64,000 bases of DNA from an uncultured Pelagibacteraceae bacterium (GTDB taxonomy: Bacteria > Pseudomonadota > Alphaproteobacteria > Pelagibacterales > Pelagibacteraceae): assembly GCA_902624885.1 (NCBI GenBank), contig CACNZU010000002.1, positions 1 to 64,000 on the forward strand. Direction: 5' to 3'. The translations under genes and the position numbers were made by a program. Shown one piece after another: positions 35,470-45,015 of the stretch. Position 1 is the first letter of the stretch. Every line of letters begins with the position of its first letter. The notes beneath the pieces were generated by a model. The model was given only the letters and a program-made list of their open reading frames with translations. It was not told the origin of the DNA and ran no database searches.

Positions 35470-36564
35470 ATGGAAGTACAAAAAACAGCTTTATATAATT
35501 ACCACAAAAACTTAGGAGCAAAATTTGTTCCGTTTGCTGGCTATGAAATGCCTATCCAATACAAAGATGGTATTGTCAAAGAGCATATTTCTACAAGAAC
35601 ACACGCTGGTTTTTTTGATGTATCACATATGGGACAATTTTTTTTAGAAGGGGATGAATCATTAATTGAATCCTTAGAAAAAATTATACCTGCAGATTTA
35701 AAAAATTTAAAAATCAACCATTCAAAATATTCTTTTTTACTGAATAATGAAGGTGGAATAATTGATGATTTAATCATTACGAGAACTGAAAAAGGTTTTT
35801 GTATAATTTTGAATGCGGCTTGTAAGGAAAACGATATTAAACAAATTTCACAATTTTTAAAAAAAAATCATAAACATCTTTTAAACAACGATTTATCTTT
35901 AATAGCATTACAAGGACCTAAATCTGTAGAGATTTTAGAAAAATTAATTCCGGGTGTTGCTAATTTAAAATTTATGACAGGTAGTAATTTTGAATATGAA
36001 GGTGAAAATCTTTATGTAACAAGATCTGGATATACAGGTGAAGACGGTTTTGAAATCTCAATTTCAAACACAAAAGTTGAAAAGCTCATAGATTACTTAA
36101 TCTCAAATGAAGTTAAACCGATAGGTTTAGGAGCTAGAGACACATTAAGATTGGAGGCAGGTCTGTGTTTATATGGTCATGATTTAAATGAAAAAATAAA
36201 CCCTGTAGAGGCTAATTTAAAGTGGGCTATAGCAAAAAAAAGGAAAGAAGTTGGCGGCTTTAATGGATGGGAAAAAATAAAAAATTTATTAGTAAACGGA
36301 AGTGAAAAAATTAGAGTTGGTATAAAGCCAGATGGAAAAGTTATAGCTAGAGAAAATACTAAAATCTTTTCGTCAGATAATAATGAAATAGGATTCGTTA
36401 CAAGTGGCACTTTTGGCCCGAGTGTGAACGCTCCAGTTGCAATGGGATATGTTAAATCAGAATTTTCTAAAATAGGTACATCTATTCAGCTTGAAGTAAG
36501 AGGAAAAAAATATGGGGGTAAGATTTCTGAACTTCCATTTTATAAAAAAAGTTATGTTAAATAA
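35470..36564 (+). CDS. gcvT: Aminomethyltransferase, glycine cleavage T protein
   Basis: 364 residues. Transfers the methylene group from aminomethyl-lipoyl-GcvH to tetrahydrofolate, releasing ammonia. GcvT landmarks include FFDVSHMGQFFLEG (folate pocket with conserved Asp-Val-Ser-His), ITRSGYTGEDGFEI in the form VTRSGYTGEDGFEIS, and GLGARDTLRLEAGLCLYGHDL. The start at 35470 is 20 bases after the riboswitch. First gene of gcvTHP. Confidence 0.96.
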   Translation: MEVQKTALYNYHKNLGAKFVPFAGYEMPIQYKDGIVKEHISTRTHAGFFDVSHMGQFFLEGDESLIESLEKIIPADLKNLKINHSKYSFLLNNEGGIIDDLIITRTEKGFCIILNAACKENDIKQISQFLKKNHKHLLNNDLSLIALQGPKSVEILEKLIPGVANLKFMTGSNFEYEGENLYVTRSGYTGEDGFEISISNTKVEKLIDYLISNEVKPIGLGARDTLRLEAGLCLYGHDLNEKINPVEANLKWAIAKKRKEVGGFNGWEKIKNLLVNGSEKIRVGIKPDGKVIARENTKIFSSDNNEIGFVTSGTFGPSVNAPVAMGYVKSEFSKIGTSIQLEVRGKKYGGKISELPFYKKSYVK

Positions 36565-36576
36565 GGGTAAACAAAT

Positions 36577-36957
36577 ATGAGTGAAAAAAAATTTTCTAAA
36601 AAACACGAATGGGTCTCATTGGACGGAGACGTTGCTACAGTAGGAATAACTAAGCATGCAACAGAAATGCTCGGTGATATTGTTTTTGTGGAGGTTCCTG
36701 ATGCAGGAAAAGCCGTAGAAAAAGAAGGTCAAGCAGCCGTTGTAGAGTCTACCAAAGCTGCGAGTGATGTTTATTCTCCTATTTCTGGAGAAATTACTGA
36801 GGGAAATAAAGCTATTGCTGATGACCCCGGGAGCGTGAATACTGACCCTGAAGGTGCGAGCTGGTTTTTTAAGTTAAAGATAAAAGATAAAGGTGAGTAT
36901 GATTCCCTTATGTCAAAAGACGAATATGATAAATTTTGTAAGGAGAACCCAAGTTAA
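36577..36957 (+). CDS. gcvH: Glycine cleavage H protein
   Basis: 126 residues. The lipoylation site is K60 in [14 protein letters not shown]. Carries the aminomethyl group between GcvP, GcvT and dihydrolipoamide dehydrogenase. The surrounding fold ([32 protein letters not shown]) is typical. It is 12 bases downstream of gcvT and its stop codon directly precedes the gcvP ATG. Confidence 0.97.
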   Translation: MSEKKFSKKHEWVSLDGDVATVGITKHATEMLGDIVFVEVPDAGKAVEKEGQAAVVESTKAASDVYSPISGEITEGNKAIADDPGSVNTDPEGASWFFKLKIKDKGEYDSLMSKDEYDKFCKENPS

Positions 36958-39825
36958 ATGATTGACGATAATTCAAAAGAATTTATTAAAAGACACATTG
37001 GCCCTTCTGAGGAAGATCAGTCTAAAATGTTGCAATACGTTGGGTATAAGTCGCTAGAGGATTTAATGAGCAATACTGTGCCAGAAAAAATCTTATTAAA
37101 AGATGATCTTAAAATTGATCAGCCAATGTCAGAAAACGACGCTTTAAAAAAGTTAAAATCTATATCTAAAAAAAATAAAATCTTTAAAAATTTTATTGGA
37201 ATGGGATACTATAATTCTATTACACCTAATGTAATTCTTAGAAATATTTTAGAAAATCCAGGATGGTACACTTCTTATACACCATATCAGCCTGAAGTTG
37301 CGCAAGGCCGTCTTGAAATGCTTTTAAATTTTCAACAATCAATAATAGACTTGACGGGTATGGATATAGCTAACGCCTCTTTATTGGATGAAGCAACAGC
37401 AACAGCAGAAGCAGTAGGTTTAAGCCAGAGATTAGATAAGACTAATTCAAAAAAAATATTTATCTCAAGCAATTGTAACCCTCAAACAATTGATCTCATA
37501 AAAACAAGAACAAATCCTTTTGGTTTAGAATTGATCATTGGTGATGAAAAAAAAGAACTTACTAAAATTAAAGAGGATATTATTTGTGGAGTTTTATCAT
37601 ATCCTGGCACTTTAGGAGAGATAAACGATCCTAGTGAAAGTATTAGTCAAATACACAAAAAAAACGGTAAAGCTATTTTGATTTGTGATCTATTGGCTTT
37701 AGCTAGATTAAAAACTCCAGCTGAACTTGGAGCTGACATTGCTGTCGGAAGCGCTCAAAGATTTGGTATTCCAATGGGATACGGTGGACCTCACGCAGCA
37801 TTTTTTGCAACTAAAGAGGAATTTAAAAGATCAATGCCGGGAAGAATTATAGGCGTTTCAAAAGATAGACACGGAAAAAAAGCTTACAGGCTCTCTTTAC
37901 AAACTAGGGAGCAACACATTAGAAGAGATAAAGCAACAAGCAATATTTGCACTGCTCAAGCATTATTAGCTATCATTTCTGCTGCCTTTGCAATTTATCA
38001 TGGACCTGAAGGAATACTTAAAATAGCGAATAGAACTTCTAAATTAGCTAAAATTTTTGCTGATAACATTAAAACAGGTGGTTACAAGATTTTATCAGAT
38101 CATTTTTTCGATACCGTTACAATTAAGACCAATGAAAAAACAAATCCTATTTATGAAGCTGCATTAAAAGAGAATATAAACCTTAGAAAAGTTGATAAAG
38201 ATCATTTATCAGTTGCTTTTGATGAAGCAAAAAAACTTGATGATGTAAACTTATTATTAAAGATATTTGGAATATCGAATGTAATTAAACAAGATGTTAA
38301 GGTTGAACTAGATAATCTTCCAAAAAATCTTTTAAGAACTTCAAAATATTTAACTCATCCAGTTTTTAACAAATATCATTCTGAAACTGAGATGCTAAGG
38401 TATCTAAAGAAACTAGAAGATTGTGATATTGCACTAAATAGGTCAATGATTGCTTTAGGATCTTGCACAATGAAACTCAATGCAACAGCAGAATTAATTC
38501 CTATTACCTGGAAAGAGTTTTCACTTCCACATCCTTTTGTTCCTACAAATCAAATGGAGGGTTATAAGATTCTTTTTAACGATCTAATAAACGACCTGAA
38601 AGAAATTACTGGATATGATGCAGTTTCTTTACAGCCTAACTCTGGGGCTCAAGGAGAGTATGCAGGTCTAATGACTATAAGAAAATTCCACAAAAATAAT
38701 AAACAAGAAAATCGTAACGTTTGTCTAATTCCGGACTCAGCTCATGGAACTAATCCAGCAAGTGCACAAATGTGTGGGATGAAAGTGGTTGTAGTTAATT
38801 GTGATGATGATGGAAACGTAGATATAGACGATCTTAAAAATAAAGCTGAAAAACACTCAAAAGATTTAGCTGCTTTAATGGTAACTTACCCTTCTACTCA
38901 TGGAGTGTTTGAGGAAAAAATCATGGATATTTGTGAAGTTATTCATAAGCACGGCGGACAAGTTTATATGGATGGAGCAAATCTAAACGCACTTGTAGGT
39001 GTCGCAAAACCAGGGAAATTCGGACCAGATGTTTGTCATATTAATTTACATAAAACATTTTGTATACCTCACGGTGGAGGCGGACCAGGAATGGGTCCAA
39101 TTGCTTGTGCTAAACACTTAGCTGAATTTTTACCAACACATGAAATTATAAAAGAAGCCGGCCCTAAGAATGGAATGGGAGCTGTATCAGCTGCTCCTTG
39201 GGGTAGTTCAAGTATACTTCCAATATCTTGGATGTATATAAAGATGATGGGTGCTGAAGGATTGAAAAAAGCCTCACAAGTTTCAATTTTAAATGCAAAT
39301 TACATTTCAAAAAAATTATCCAAAGATTATAAAGTTCTTTACACTGGTAAAAATGGAAATGTTGCACATGAATGTATAATTGATATCCGACCAATTAAAG
39401 CAAGTTCAGGTATCTCTGAAGAGGACTTAGCAAAAAGACTAATTGACTTTGGCTACCATGCTCCAACAATGTCATGGCCTGTTGCTGGTACAATCATGAT
39501 TGAGCCAACTGAGAGTGAGAATTTGGAGGAAATCGATAAATTTTGTAATGCACTTATAAAAATTAAAAAAGAGATAAATTTAGTGGAGTCATCAAAATTT
39601 GACAAAATAGATAACCCGCTAAAAAATGCACCTCATACTTATGTCGAATTAGCTTCTAGCGAGTGGAAGCATGCTTACTCAAGAGAGGAAGCAGCTTTTC
39701 CAACTGAGTATGTAAAAAATAATAAATATTGGGCACCAGTTGCTAGAGTCGATAATGTTTTTGGAGATAGAAATTTAGTATGTTCATGTCCTTCAATGGA
39801 CGAATATAAAGATGAAGCCGCTTAA
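36958..39825 (+). CDS. gcvP: Glycine dehydrogenase (decarboxylating), P protein, fused form
   Basis: 955 residues, the single-chain (fused) form. Two homologous halves are visible; the catalytic PLP lysine is K699 in HINLHKTFCIPHGGGGPGMGP in the second half. The first half starts with the conserved FIKRHIGPSEEDQSKML and GMGYYNSITPNVILRNILENPGWYTSYTPYQPE. Decarboxylates glycine and passes the aminomethyl group to GcvH. In glycine-demanding marine bacteria this operon links glycine to serine and one-carbon supply. Confidence 0.98.
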   Translation: MIDDNSKEFIKRHIGPSEEDQSKMLQYVGYKSLEDLMSNTVPEKILLKDDLKIDQPMSENDALKKLKSISKKNKIFKNFIGMGYYNSITPNVILRNILENPGWYTSYTPYQPEVAQGRLEMLLNFQQSIIDLTGMDIANASLLDEATATAEAVGLSQRLDKTNSKKIFISSNCNPQTIDLIKTRTNPFGLELIIGDEKKELTKIKEDIICGVLSYPGTLGEINDPSESISQIHKKNGKAILICDLLALARLKTPAELGADIAVGSAQRFGIPMGYGGPHAAFFATKEEFKRSMPGRIIGVSKDRHGKKAYRLSLQTREQHIRRDKATSNICTAQALLAIISAAFAIYHGPEGILKIANRTSKLAKIFADNIKTGGYKILSDHFFDTVTIKTNEKTNPIYEAALKENINLRKVDKDHLSVAFDEAKKLDDVNLLLKIFGISNVIKQDVKVELDNLPKNLLRTSKYLTHPVFNKYHSETEMLRYLKKLEDCDIALNRSMIALGSCTMKLNATAELIPITWKEFSLPHPFVPTNQMEGYKILFNDLINDLKEITGYDAVSLQPNSGAQGEYAGLMTIRKFHKNNKQENRNVCLIPDSAHGTNPASAQMCGMKVVVVNCDDDGNVDIDDLKNKAEKHSKDLAALMVTYPSTHGVFEEKIMDICEVIHKHGGQVYMDGANLNALVGVAKPGKFGPDVCHINLHKTFCIPHGGGGPGMGPIACAKHLAEFLPTHEIIKEAGPKNGMGAVSAAPWGSSSILPISWMYIKMMGAEGLKKASQVSILNANYISKKLSKDYKVLYTGKNGNVAHECIIDIRPIKASSGISEEDLAKRLIDFGYHAPTMSWPVAGTIMIEPTESENLEEIDKFCNALIKIKKEINLVESSKFDKIDNPLKNAPHTYVELASSEWKHAYSREEAAFPTEYVKNNKYWAPVARVDNVFGDRNLVCSCPSMDEYKDEAA

Positions 39826-39834
39826 TCCTTTTTA

Positions 39835-41061
39835 ATGAAAATTGCTGTTATCGGCTCAGGTATCTCAGGATTATCCTCCGCATATTTTCTCTCAAAAAAA
39901 TATAAAGTTGATCTATACGAAAAAGACGATCACTTTGGAGGACATTCTTTTACCTACGAGATTAAAGAGGGTGATAAGATTGTTCCAGTAGATTTAGGTT
40001 TTATTGTTTTTAATGAGGTCACGTACCCAAATTTAATAAATTTTTTTAATGAATTAAAAGTTCCTTATGAAAAAAGTAACATGTCATTTTCTGTATCAAT
40101 TAAGAATAGTAATGTTGAATATAGCGGAAGTGGTTTAGGAGGTATTTTTGCCAATAAATTAAATTTTTTTAATTTAAAATTTTTAAATATGATTAGAGAA
40201 ATAATTTCATTTTATAAAGCCGCTCCAAAATTACTTGAAAATGAAATTAAAGAGGAAACCCTAGGCAGTTTTCTTAATAAAAGAAAGTTATCAAATTATT
40301 TTATTGAGTATCACCTAATACCTATGGTTGCAGCTATCTGGTCCATGCCATTTAATAAAGCAAAGGAAATGCCATTAAAATTTTTTTTAAATTTTTTTAC
40401 TAATCATGGCTTATTTAAATTTAAAGATAGACCACAATGGTTTACAGTTTCAAATAGAAGTAGAGCTTATGTAAAAAAAGTAACAGATAAAATTAGCGGG
40501 GAAATTTTTAAAAATTATAAAGTGGATAAGTTAATTAGAAGTGATGACAATATCAGAGTAATTATTGGCAATGAATATATTGACTACGATCAAGTAGTTC
40601 TAGCCTCCCATGCAGACCAAAGTCTAAGAATGTTAGAAAATCCAACCGAACAAGAAAAAAATATATTGGAAAAATTTAGTTATGTAAAAAATGAGGCTTA
40701 TTTACATACTGATGATAGATTAATGCCTCTTAAAAAAAGCGCATGGTCCAGTTGGAATTCTATTTCAGATGGAGAAAAAACATGCATTACCTATTGGTTA
40801 AATAAACTACAAAATTTAGAAACAACTAAAGATTATTTTTTAACTTTAAACCCTATATATAAAATTAACGAAAATTCTGTTATAAAAAAAGTAAATTTTA
40901 CTCATCCTTATTTGAACTCAAAGAATATCGCTCTTCAAAAAGACCTAAGATTAATACAAGGAAAAAAAAGGACTTGGTTTTGTGGAAGTTATTTTGGTTA
41001 CGGTTTTCATGAAGATGGATTAAAATCATCTATAGATTTGATAAATAACTTTAAAATTTGA
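39835..41061 (+). CDS. FAD-dependent amine-oxidase-like protein (first gene of lipid/photostress operon)
   Basis: 408 residues. FAD-binding Rossmann motif IAVIGSGISGLSSAYFLSKKYKVDLYEKDDHFGGHSFTYE at the N-terminus, with an amine-oxidase-type substrate domain and C-terminal GSYFGYGFHEDGLKSS flavin-contact stretch. These proteins repeatedly occur with DUF1365 and CFA-type methyltransferase genes and with photolyases, including in singlet-oxygen regulons of other Alphaproteobacteria (family knowledge). It probably oxidises or desaturates a lipid, but the substrate is unproven. Nine bases after gcvP; overlaps the DUF1365 gene by 4 bases. Confidence 0.85.
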   Translation: MKIAVIGSGISGLSSAYFLSKKYKVDLYEKDDHFGGHSFTYEIKEGDKIVPVDLGFIVFNEVTYPNLINFFNELKVPYEKSNMSFSVSIKNSNVEYSGSGLGGIFANKLNFFNLKFLNMIREIISFYKAAPKLLENEIKEETLGSFLNKRKLSNYFIEYHLIPMVAAIWSMPFNKAKEMPLKFFLNFFTNHGLFKFKDRPQWFTVSNRSRAYVKKVTDKISGEIFKNYKVDKLIRSDDNIRVIIGNEYIDYDQVVLASHADQSLRMLENPTEQEKNILEKFSYVKNEAYLHTDDRLMPLKKSAWSSWNSISDGEKTCITYWLNKLQNLETTKDYFLTLNPIYKINENSVIKKVNFTHPYLNSKNIALQKDLRLIQGKKRTWFCGSYFGYGFHEDGLKSSIDLINNFKI

Positions 41062-41819
41062 TGAACTCTTGCATTTACAATGGTGAAGTAACTCATACAA
41101 GATTTAAACCTATAAGACATTTCTTAAAATATAAAACTTTCTCATTATTAGTTGATTTAGATGAAATCAATCAATTAGACAGAACAATAAACATTTTCTC
41201 TCATAATAAGTTTAACATTTTTAGCTTTTATGACAAAGATCATGGAGAACGTGACGGAAGTAATCTAAAAGAGTGGGTTCTTAAAAATATTAGTAATTTT
41301 AATATAAAAGAAAAAATTAATAAAGTTAAAATACTTTGTTATCCAAGAATTTTTGGCTATGTGTTCAATCCTTTAAGTATTTTTTATTGCTACGAGGATA
41401 ATAAATTAAAGGTGATTTTTTACGAAGTAAAAAATACTTTTAATGAGCAGCATACATATATTTTTAAGATTAAAGAGAGTGAGGAAATAGTTCAAAAATG
41501 TAAAAAAAAGTTTTACGTATCACCATTTATGGATATGGAAACTTACTATAATTTTAAATTACTCAATCCTAACGATAAACTTTCAGTCTTTATAAAACAA
41601 ACAGACCCTATAGGAACAGTTTTAACAGCCACCCAAACAGGAGAGAGAAAAGAATTCAGTTCAAAACAACTTATAGTTAACTTTTTTAAGTATCCTCTAA
41701 TGACAATTAAAATTATTAGTTCGATACATTTTGAAGCATTACTTTTATGGAAAAAAGGGGCAGTATACAGAAAAAGGAATGCTAAAATAAAAAATAATTT
41801 AAGTTACGAAGAATATTAA
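41058..41819 (+). CDS. DUF1365 family protein
   Basis: 253 residues. The start YNGEVTHTRFKPIRHFLKYKTFSLLVDLDEI, then DGSNLKEWV and the block ILCYPRIFGYVFNPLSIFYCYEDNKLKVIFYEVKNTFNEQHTYIF are diagnostic of DUF1365. Biochemical function not established to my knowledge; its constant partner genes point to a membrane-lipid modification. Coupled to both neighbours (4-base overlap upstream, 1-base overlap downstream). Confidence 0.92.
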   Translation: MMNSCIYNGEVTHTRFKPIRHFLKYKTFSLLVDLDEINQLDRTINIFSHNKFNIFSFYDKDHGERDGSNLKEWVLKNISNFNIKEKINKVKILCYPRIFGYVFNPLSIFYCYEDNKLKVIFYEVKNTFNEQHTYIFKIKESEEIVQKCKKKFYVSPFMDMETYYNFKLLNPNDKLSVFIKQTDPIGTVLTATQTGERKEFSSKQLIVNFFKYPLMTIKIISSIHFEALLLWKKGAVYRKRNAKIKNNLSYEEY

Positions 41820-43009
41820 TGAGTTTCATAAAAATTTCAGAAAGATTTGTTTTAAATAAATTAAAGAAAATTTCACAAGGAAATTTAAAACTTATTAATT
41901 ATGATGGAAAAGTTTTTCACTTTGGTGACTTAGAGAGCAAATTATCCTCAAATATTCAAATTAATAACCCTAATTTTTACTTAAATGTTGTTATGGGTGG
42001 AAGCTCAGCTTTAGGAGAAGCTCATATGAAAAAAGATTTTTACACCTCAAATTTAACAAATTTAATTGAACTTACAGCTAGAAATATTAATACAATCTAT
42101 TCTTTTTCAGGAAGTTTAAAATTACAAAAAATTAAAAATTTTCTGAAAAAAATATTTGCATCGAATACAAAATCTAAAAGTAGAAAATATATTTCAAAAC
42201 ATTATGATTTAGGAAATGAATTTTTCTCATTATGGCTTGATAAATCTCTTACATATTCCAGTGCGGTCTATAAAAACGAGAAAGATGATTTAGATATAGC
42301 TCAAAAAAATAAATTTCAAGAGTTGATAAATTTGATGAATATAAGAGATGGAAACAAGGTTTTAGAGATAGGATGTGGTTGGGGTGGCTTTGCTGAATTT
42401 TTAGCTAAACATTATGATGTGAGCGTAGACTGTATCACGATTTCAAAAAATCAATATGAATTTACTAAAAAGAAGATATTTGACTCAGGGTTAAACAATA
42501 AAGTTAATGTTAAATTTTTAGATTATAGAGACCTGAAGGAAAAATACGATCACGTAGCTTCAATAGAAATGATAGAGGCAGTTGGTGAAAAATATATGGA
42601 TCAATATTTTGGTACAATTAAAAAAGTACTTAATAATAATGGTACAGCTGCAATTCAAGGCATAGTGATAAAAGATGATTTATTCGAAAGATACAGAGCA
42701 AATGAGGACTTTATTCAAAAATATATATTTCCAGGTGGGTTTTTACCGTCAATTAAATTTATGGAAAATTTAATTAAAAAAAATAATCTAAAACTTGAAC
42801 AAATTAATAATTACTCGGACGATTATGCCAGAACTTTAGCAACTTGGAGAGAAAATTTTTTAGGTGTTTGGGAAAAAATTAGCCCTCTTGGTTTTGACGA
42901 TTATTTTAAGCGTATGTGGGAGTTTTACTTATCTTATTGTGAGGGCGGTTTTAAGTCTAAAAACATTAACTTGATTCAATTCTCTATGTCTAATAGATAT
43001 TCATCATGA
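41819..43009 (+). CDS. Cyclopropane-fatty-acyl-phospholipid synthase family methyltransferase
   Basis: 396 residues. SAM-binding motif VLEIGCGWGGFAEFLA (about residues 181-196), and the CFA hallmark HYDLGNEFFSLWLDKSLTYSSAVY. The conserved EMIEAVGEKYMDQYF is present. Classical members add a methylene bridge to unsaturated acyl chains of phospholipids; close alphaproteobacterial relatives next to DUF1365 may instead methylate cis-vaccenate on the way to furan fatty acids. Which reaction applies cannot be settled here. Overlaps DUF3833 by 4 bases. Confidence 0.92.
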   Translation: MSFIKISERFVLNKLKKISQGNLKLINYDGKVFHFGDLESKLSSNIQINNPNFYLNVVMGGSSALGEAHMKKDFYTSNLTNLIELTARNINTIYSFSGSLKLQKIKNFLKKIFASNTKSKSRKYISKHYDLGNEFFSLWLDKSLTYSSAVYKNEKDDLDIAQKNKFQELINLMNIRDGNKVLEIGCGWGGFAEFLAKHYDVSVDCITISKNQYEFTKKKIFDSGLNNKVNVKFLDYRDLKEKYDHVASIEMIEAVGEKYMDQYFGTIKKVLNNNGTAAIQGIVIKDDLFERYRANEDFIQKYIFPGGFLPSIKFMENLIKKNNLKLEQINNYSDDYARTLATWRENFLGVWEKISPLGFDDYFKRMWEFYLSYCEGGFKSKNINLIQFSMSNRYSS

Positions 43010-43530
43010 AAAAATTTATAGGACTATGTTTACTAATTTTAACAACAGGATGCGCGAATAAAATGAAACCAACAGATTTTAAAGACCAAAAACCAAGACT
43101 AGTTATCGAAAATTATTTATCAGGTAATGTTAAAGCTTGGGGAGTATTACAAAATAGATCTGGGAAAGTTACAAGGCAATTTAAAGCAGATTTAAACGGA
43201 AAATGGGATGGGTCACAGCTAATTTTAGACGAAGTTTTTGATTGGAACGATGGAGAAAGACAAACTCGTCAATGGACCATAAAAAAAATTGATGAAAATA
43301 ATTATGAAGGAACAGCTTCTGACGTTGTAGGCACAGCTAAAGGTTATTCATATGGCCCAGCTTTTAAATTTGAGTATGTATTGCTTGTGCCAGTTAAAGG
43401 CAAAAATGTTAAAATTACTTTTGATGATTGGATTTTTATGCAAGATGAGCGTGTGGCAATAAATAGAGCGACAATGACTAAATTTGGTATTAAAGTTGCA
43501 GAATTAACTGTAATGTTTGTAAAAGATTAA
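43006..43530 (+). CDS. DUF3833 family lipoprotein
   Basis: 174 residues. A lipobox-like LTTGC puts the lipidated cysteine at C16, so the protein is probably anchored facing the periplasm. The body matches DUF3833: ENYLSGNVKAWGVLQNRSGKVTRQFKADLNGKWDGSQLILDEVFDWNDGERQTRQW. It has a lipocalin-like alternation of strands, which suits lipid binding (inference). Follows the CFA-type gene with a 4-base overlap and precedes sodB by one base. Confidence 0.88.
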   Translation: MKKFIGLCLLILTTGCANKMKPTDFKDQKPRLVIENYLSGNVKAWGVLQNRSGKVTRQFKADLNGKWDGSQLILDEVFDWNDGERQTRQWTIKKIDENNYEGTASDVVGTAKGYSYGPAFKFEYVLLVPVKGKNVKITFDDWIFMQDERVAINRATMTKFGIKVAELTVMFVKD

Positions 43531-43531
43531 A

Positions 43532-44116
43532 ATGTTTGAACTTCCTAAATTAGATTACGCTAATTCAGCTCTTTCTCCGATAATGTCAGAGCAAACTTTA
43601 GATTTACATCATGGTAAGCACCACCAAACATATATTACAAATCTAAATAATTTTATAAAAGGTTCTGATTATGAAAAATTGTCTCTGGAAGAAATAATTA
43701 AAAAATCATCCTCTGAAAAAAAGGCAGGTATTTTTAACAACGCAAGTCAACACTGGAATCATAATCTTTTTTGGAAATGCATGAAACCTAATGGAGGGGG
43801 AAACGTTCCATCAAAACTTGAAAATAAAATTAAACAAGATTTTGGAAGTTTTGAAAAATTCAGGGAAGAATTTATCAATGCTGGAGTCACTCAGTTTGGA
43901 TCTGGATGGTGCTGGTTATCTTTAAAAGAAGATAAGCTTGTAGTAACTAAATCACCAAATGCCGAAAACCCAATCATTCATAATATGAAACCTTTATTAG
44001 GGTGTGATGTCTGGGAACATTCTTATTACTTAGATTACAGAAATAAAAGACCAGCTTACTTAGAAAACTTTTTTGATAAACTAATTAATTGGGAGTTTGT
44101 TGAATCAAACTTATAA
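43532..44116 (+). CDS. sodB: Superoxide dismutase, iron type
   Basis: 194 residues. Metal ligands H26 (LDLHHGKHH), H77 (QHWNHNLFW), D159 and H163 (GCDVWEHSYYLDY). Glutamine Q73 in NNASQHWNH is the Fe-type second-sphere residue; Mn enzymes carry it elsewhere. No signal peptide, so cytosolic. One base after the DUF3833 stop, which places superoxide removal in the same transcript as the lipid genes. Confidence 0.95.
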   Translation: MFELPKLDYANSALSPIMSEQTLDLHHGKHHQTYITNLNNFIKGSDYEKLSLEEIIKKSSSEKKAGIFNNASQHWNHNLFWKCMKPNGGGNVPSKLENKIKQDFGSFEKFREEFINAGVTQFGSGWCWLSLKEDKLVVTKSPNAENPIIHNMKPLLGCDVWEHSYYLDYRNKRPAYLENFFDKLINWEFVESNL

Positions 44117-44127
44117 CAATTGAATAT

Positions 44128-44538
44128 TTAATCTCTATTTTTTCTTGCAAAGATAAACGATCTTACACATTGAATTACAAAGTAGAGTCCAGTCAGCAAC
44201 ATCATTATTTTAGACGTATCTGCCCAAAAATTTTCAAATGCATATCCGCTTATTAAAGTTCTAATAAAGTCTAACCCGCCAAGAAAAATAATAAGACCAA
44301 AAATTACAACAATATGCATAAATAATTTTTTCTTTAATGGAAACTTTATAGCTAAATATGAAAAAACAAATAAAGGAAAACCTAAAAAAGATGGAATATA
44401 AGAAGTTGCAGATGTACTTCCGCTAACAAAACTTACTATTATTCCCCAAATAATTAAAAAAATTCCATAATAAAGCGATAATTTTTCAATTGTTAAATTT
44501 AAAACTCTAAATTCTTTGTTAAATTCTTCATTTTCCAT
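44128..44538 (-). CDS. Four-helix membrane protein, unknown
   Basis: 136 residues with four membrane segments (about 17-38, 43-62, 72-92 and 108-128) and a basic C-terminal tail (FARKNRD). I do not recognise a family. It follows the ABM monooxygenase gene after one base and ends 11 bases from the convergent sodB gene. Located in the oxidative-stress district, but nothing in the sequence reveals its job. Confidence 0.65.
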   Translation of the reverse strand: MENEEFNKEFRVLNLTIEKLSLYYGIFLIIWGIIVSFVSGSTSATSYIPSFLGFPLFVFSYLAIKFPLKKKLFMHIVVIFGLIIFLGGLDFIRTLISGYAFENFWADTSKIMMLLTGLYFVIQCVRSFIFARKNRD

Positions 44539-44539
44539 T

Positions 44540-44842
44540 TTAAATTACCTTTTCAAACCCTTCAAAATTAGGATGACCTAAATATAGATTTTGGTGTTGA
44601 CCAGCATTTTTATGTGCAAGTCTAAAAGCTTCAGATTTAGTCCAATTTACAAAATCTTCTTTTGAATTCCAAATACTGTGTGATGCATAAAGCGTATGAT
44701 CTTCCTTTTTTTCTCCTTTAACTAAGTTAAACTTTTTAAATCCCGGCACATTTTCTAAATGCGTTTCTCTGTTTTTCCACACGTCTTCAAAAGCTTTTTC
44801 TTTTCCAAGAACTATTTTAAATCTATTCATTGCTATGTACAT
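44540..44842 (-). CDS. ABM-domain monooxygenase-like protein (IsdG-type fold)
   Basis: 100 residues from the ATG at 44842, giving MYIAMNRFKIVLGKEKAFEDVW; an ATG at 44860 would add six residues overlapping the upstream micro-ORF. The ABM fold pattern is complete: HLENVPGFKKFNLVKG, then YASHSIWNSKEDFVNWTKSEAF and QNLYLGHPNFEGFE. Relatives degrade heme or oxidise aromatics; the invariant histidine region AHKNAG fits heme-type members. Its start is one base past the stop of the 39-residue micro-ORF. Confidence 0.85.
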   Translation of the reverse strand: MYIAMNRFKIVLGKEKAFEDVWKNRETHLENVPGFKKFNLVKGEKKEDHTLYASHSIWNSKEDFVNWTKSEAFRLAHKNAGQHQNLYLGHPNFEGFEKVI

Positions 44843-44843
44843 A

Positions 44844-44963
44844 TTAAAAAAAATTACCAATTCCTAAGGCAGCTGCAACGATTAAAGCAAGCCATATTAA
44901 CCCTTTTATTAAAAAAAAGTAAAATCCTCCTAAAATTATGTTTTTATAAATTTTTTTTCTCAT
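44844..44963 (-). CDS. 39-residue membrane micro-protein upstream of ABM gene
   Basis: Found by reading the gap. ATG at 44963 encodes MRKKIYKNIILGGFYFFLIK followed by GLIWLALIVAAALGIGNFF and a stop at 44846-44844; the ABM start is one base further. One membrane helix with a basic N-terminus (inside) is evident. The arrangement stop-T-ATG indicates translational coupling. Similar short membrane proteins in Proteobacteria are sometimes mislabelled as alanyl-tRNA synthetase fragments; function unknown. Confidence 0.6.
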   Translation of the reverse strand: MRKKIYKNIILGGFYFFLIKGLIWLALIVAAALGIGNFF

Positions 44964-45015
44964 TAATAATAATACAAAATTTTCAGTTAATAATTAAAGA
45001 CTTTTTGTCTCAATT

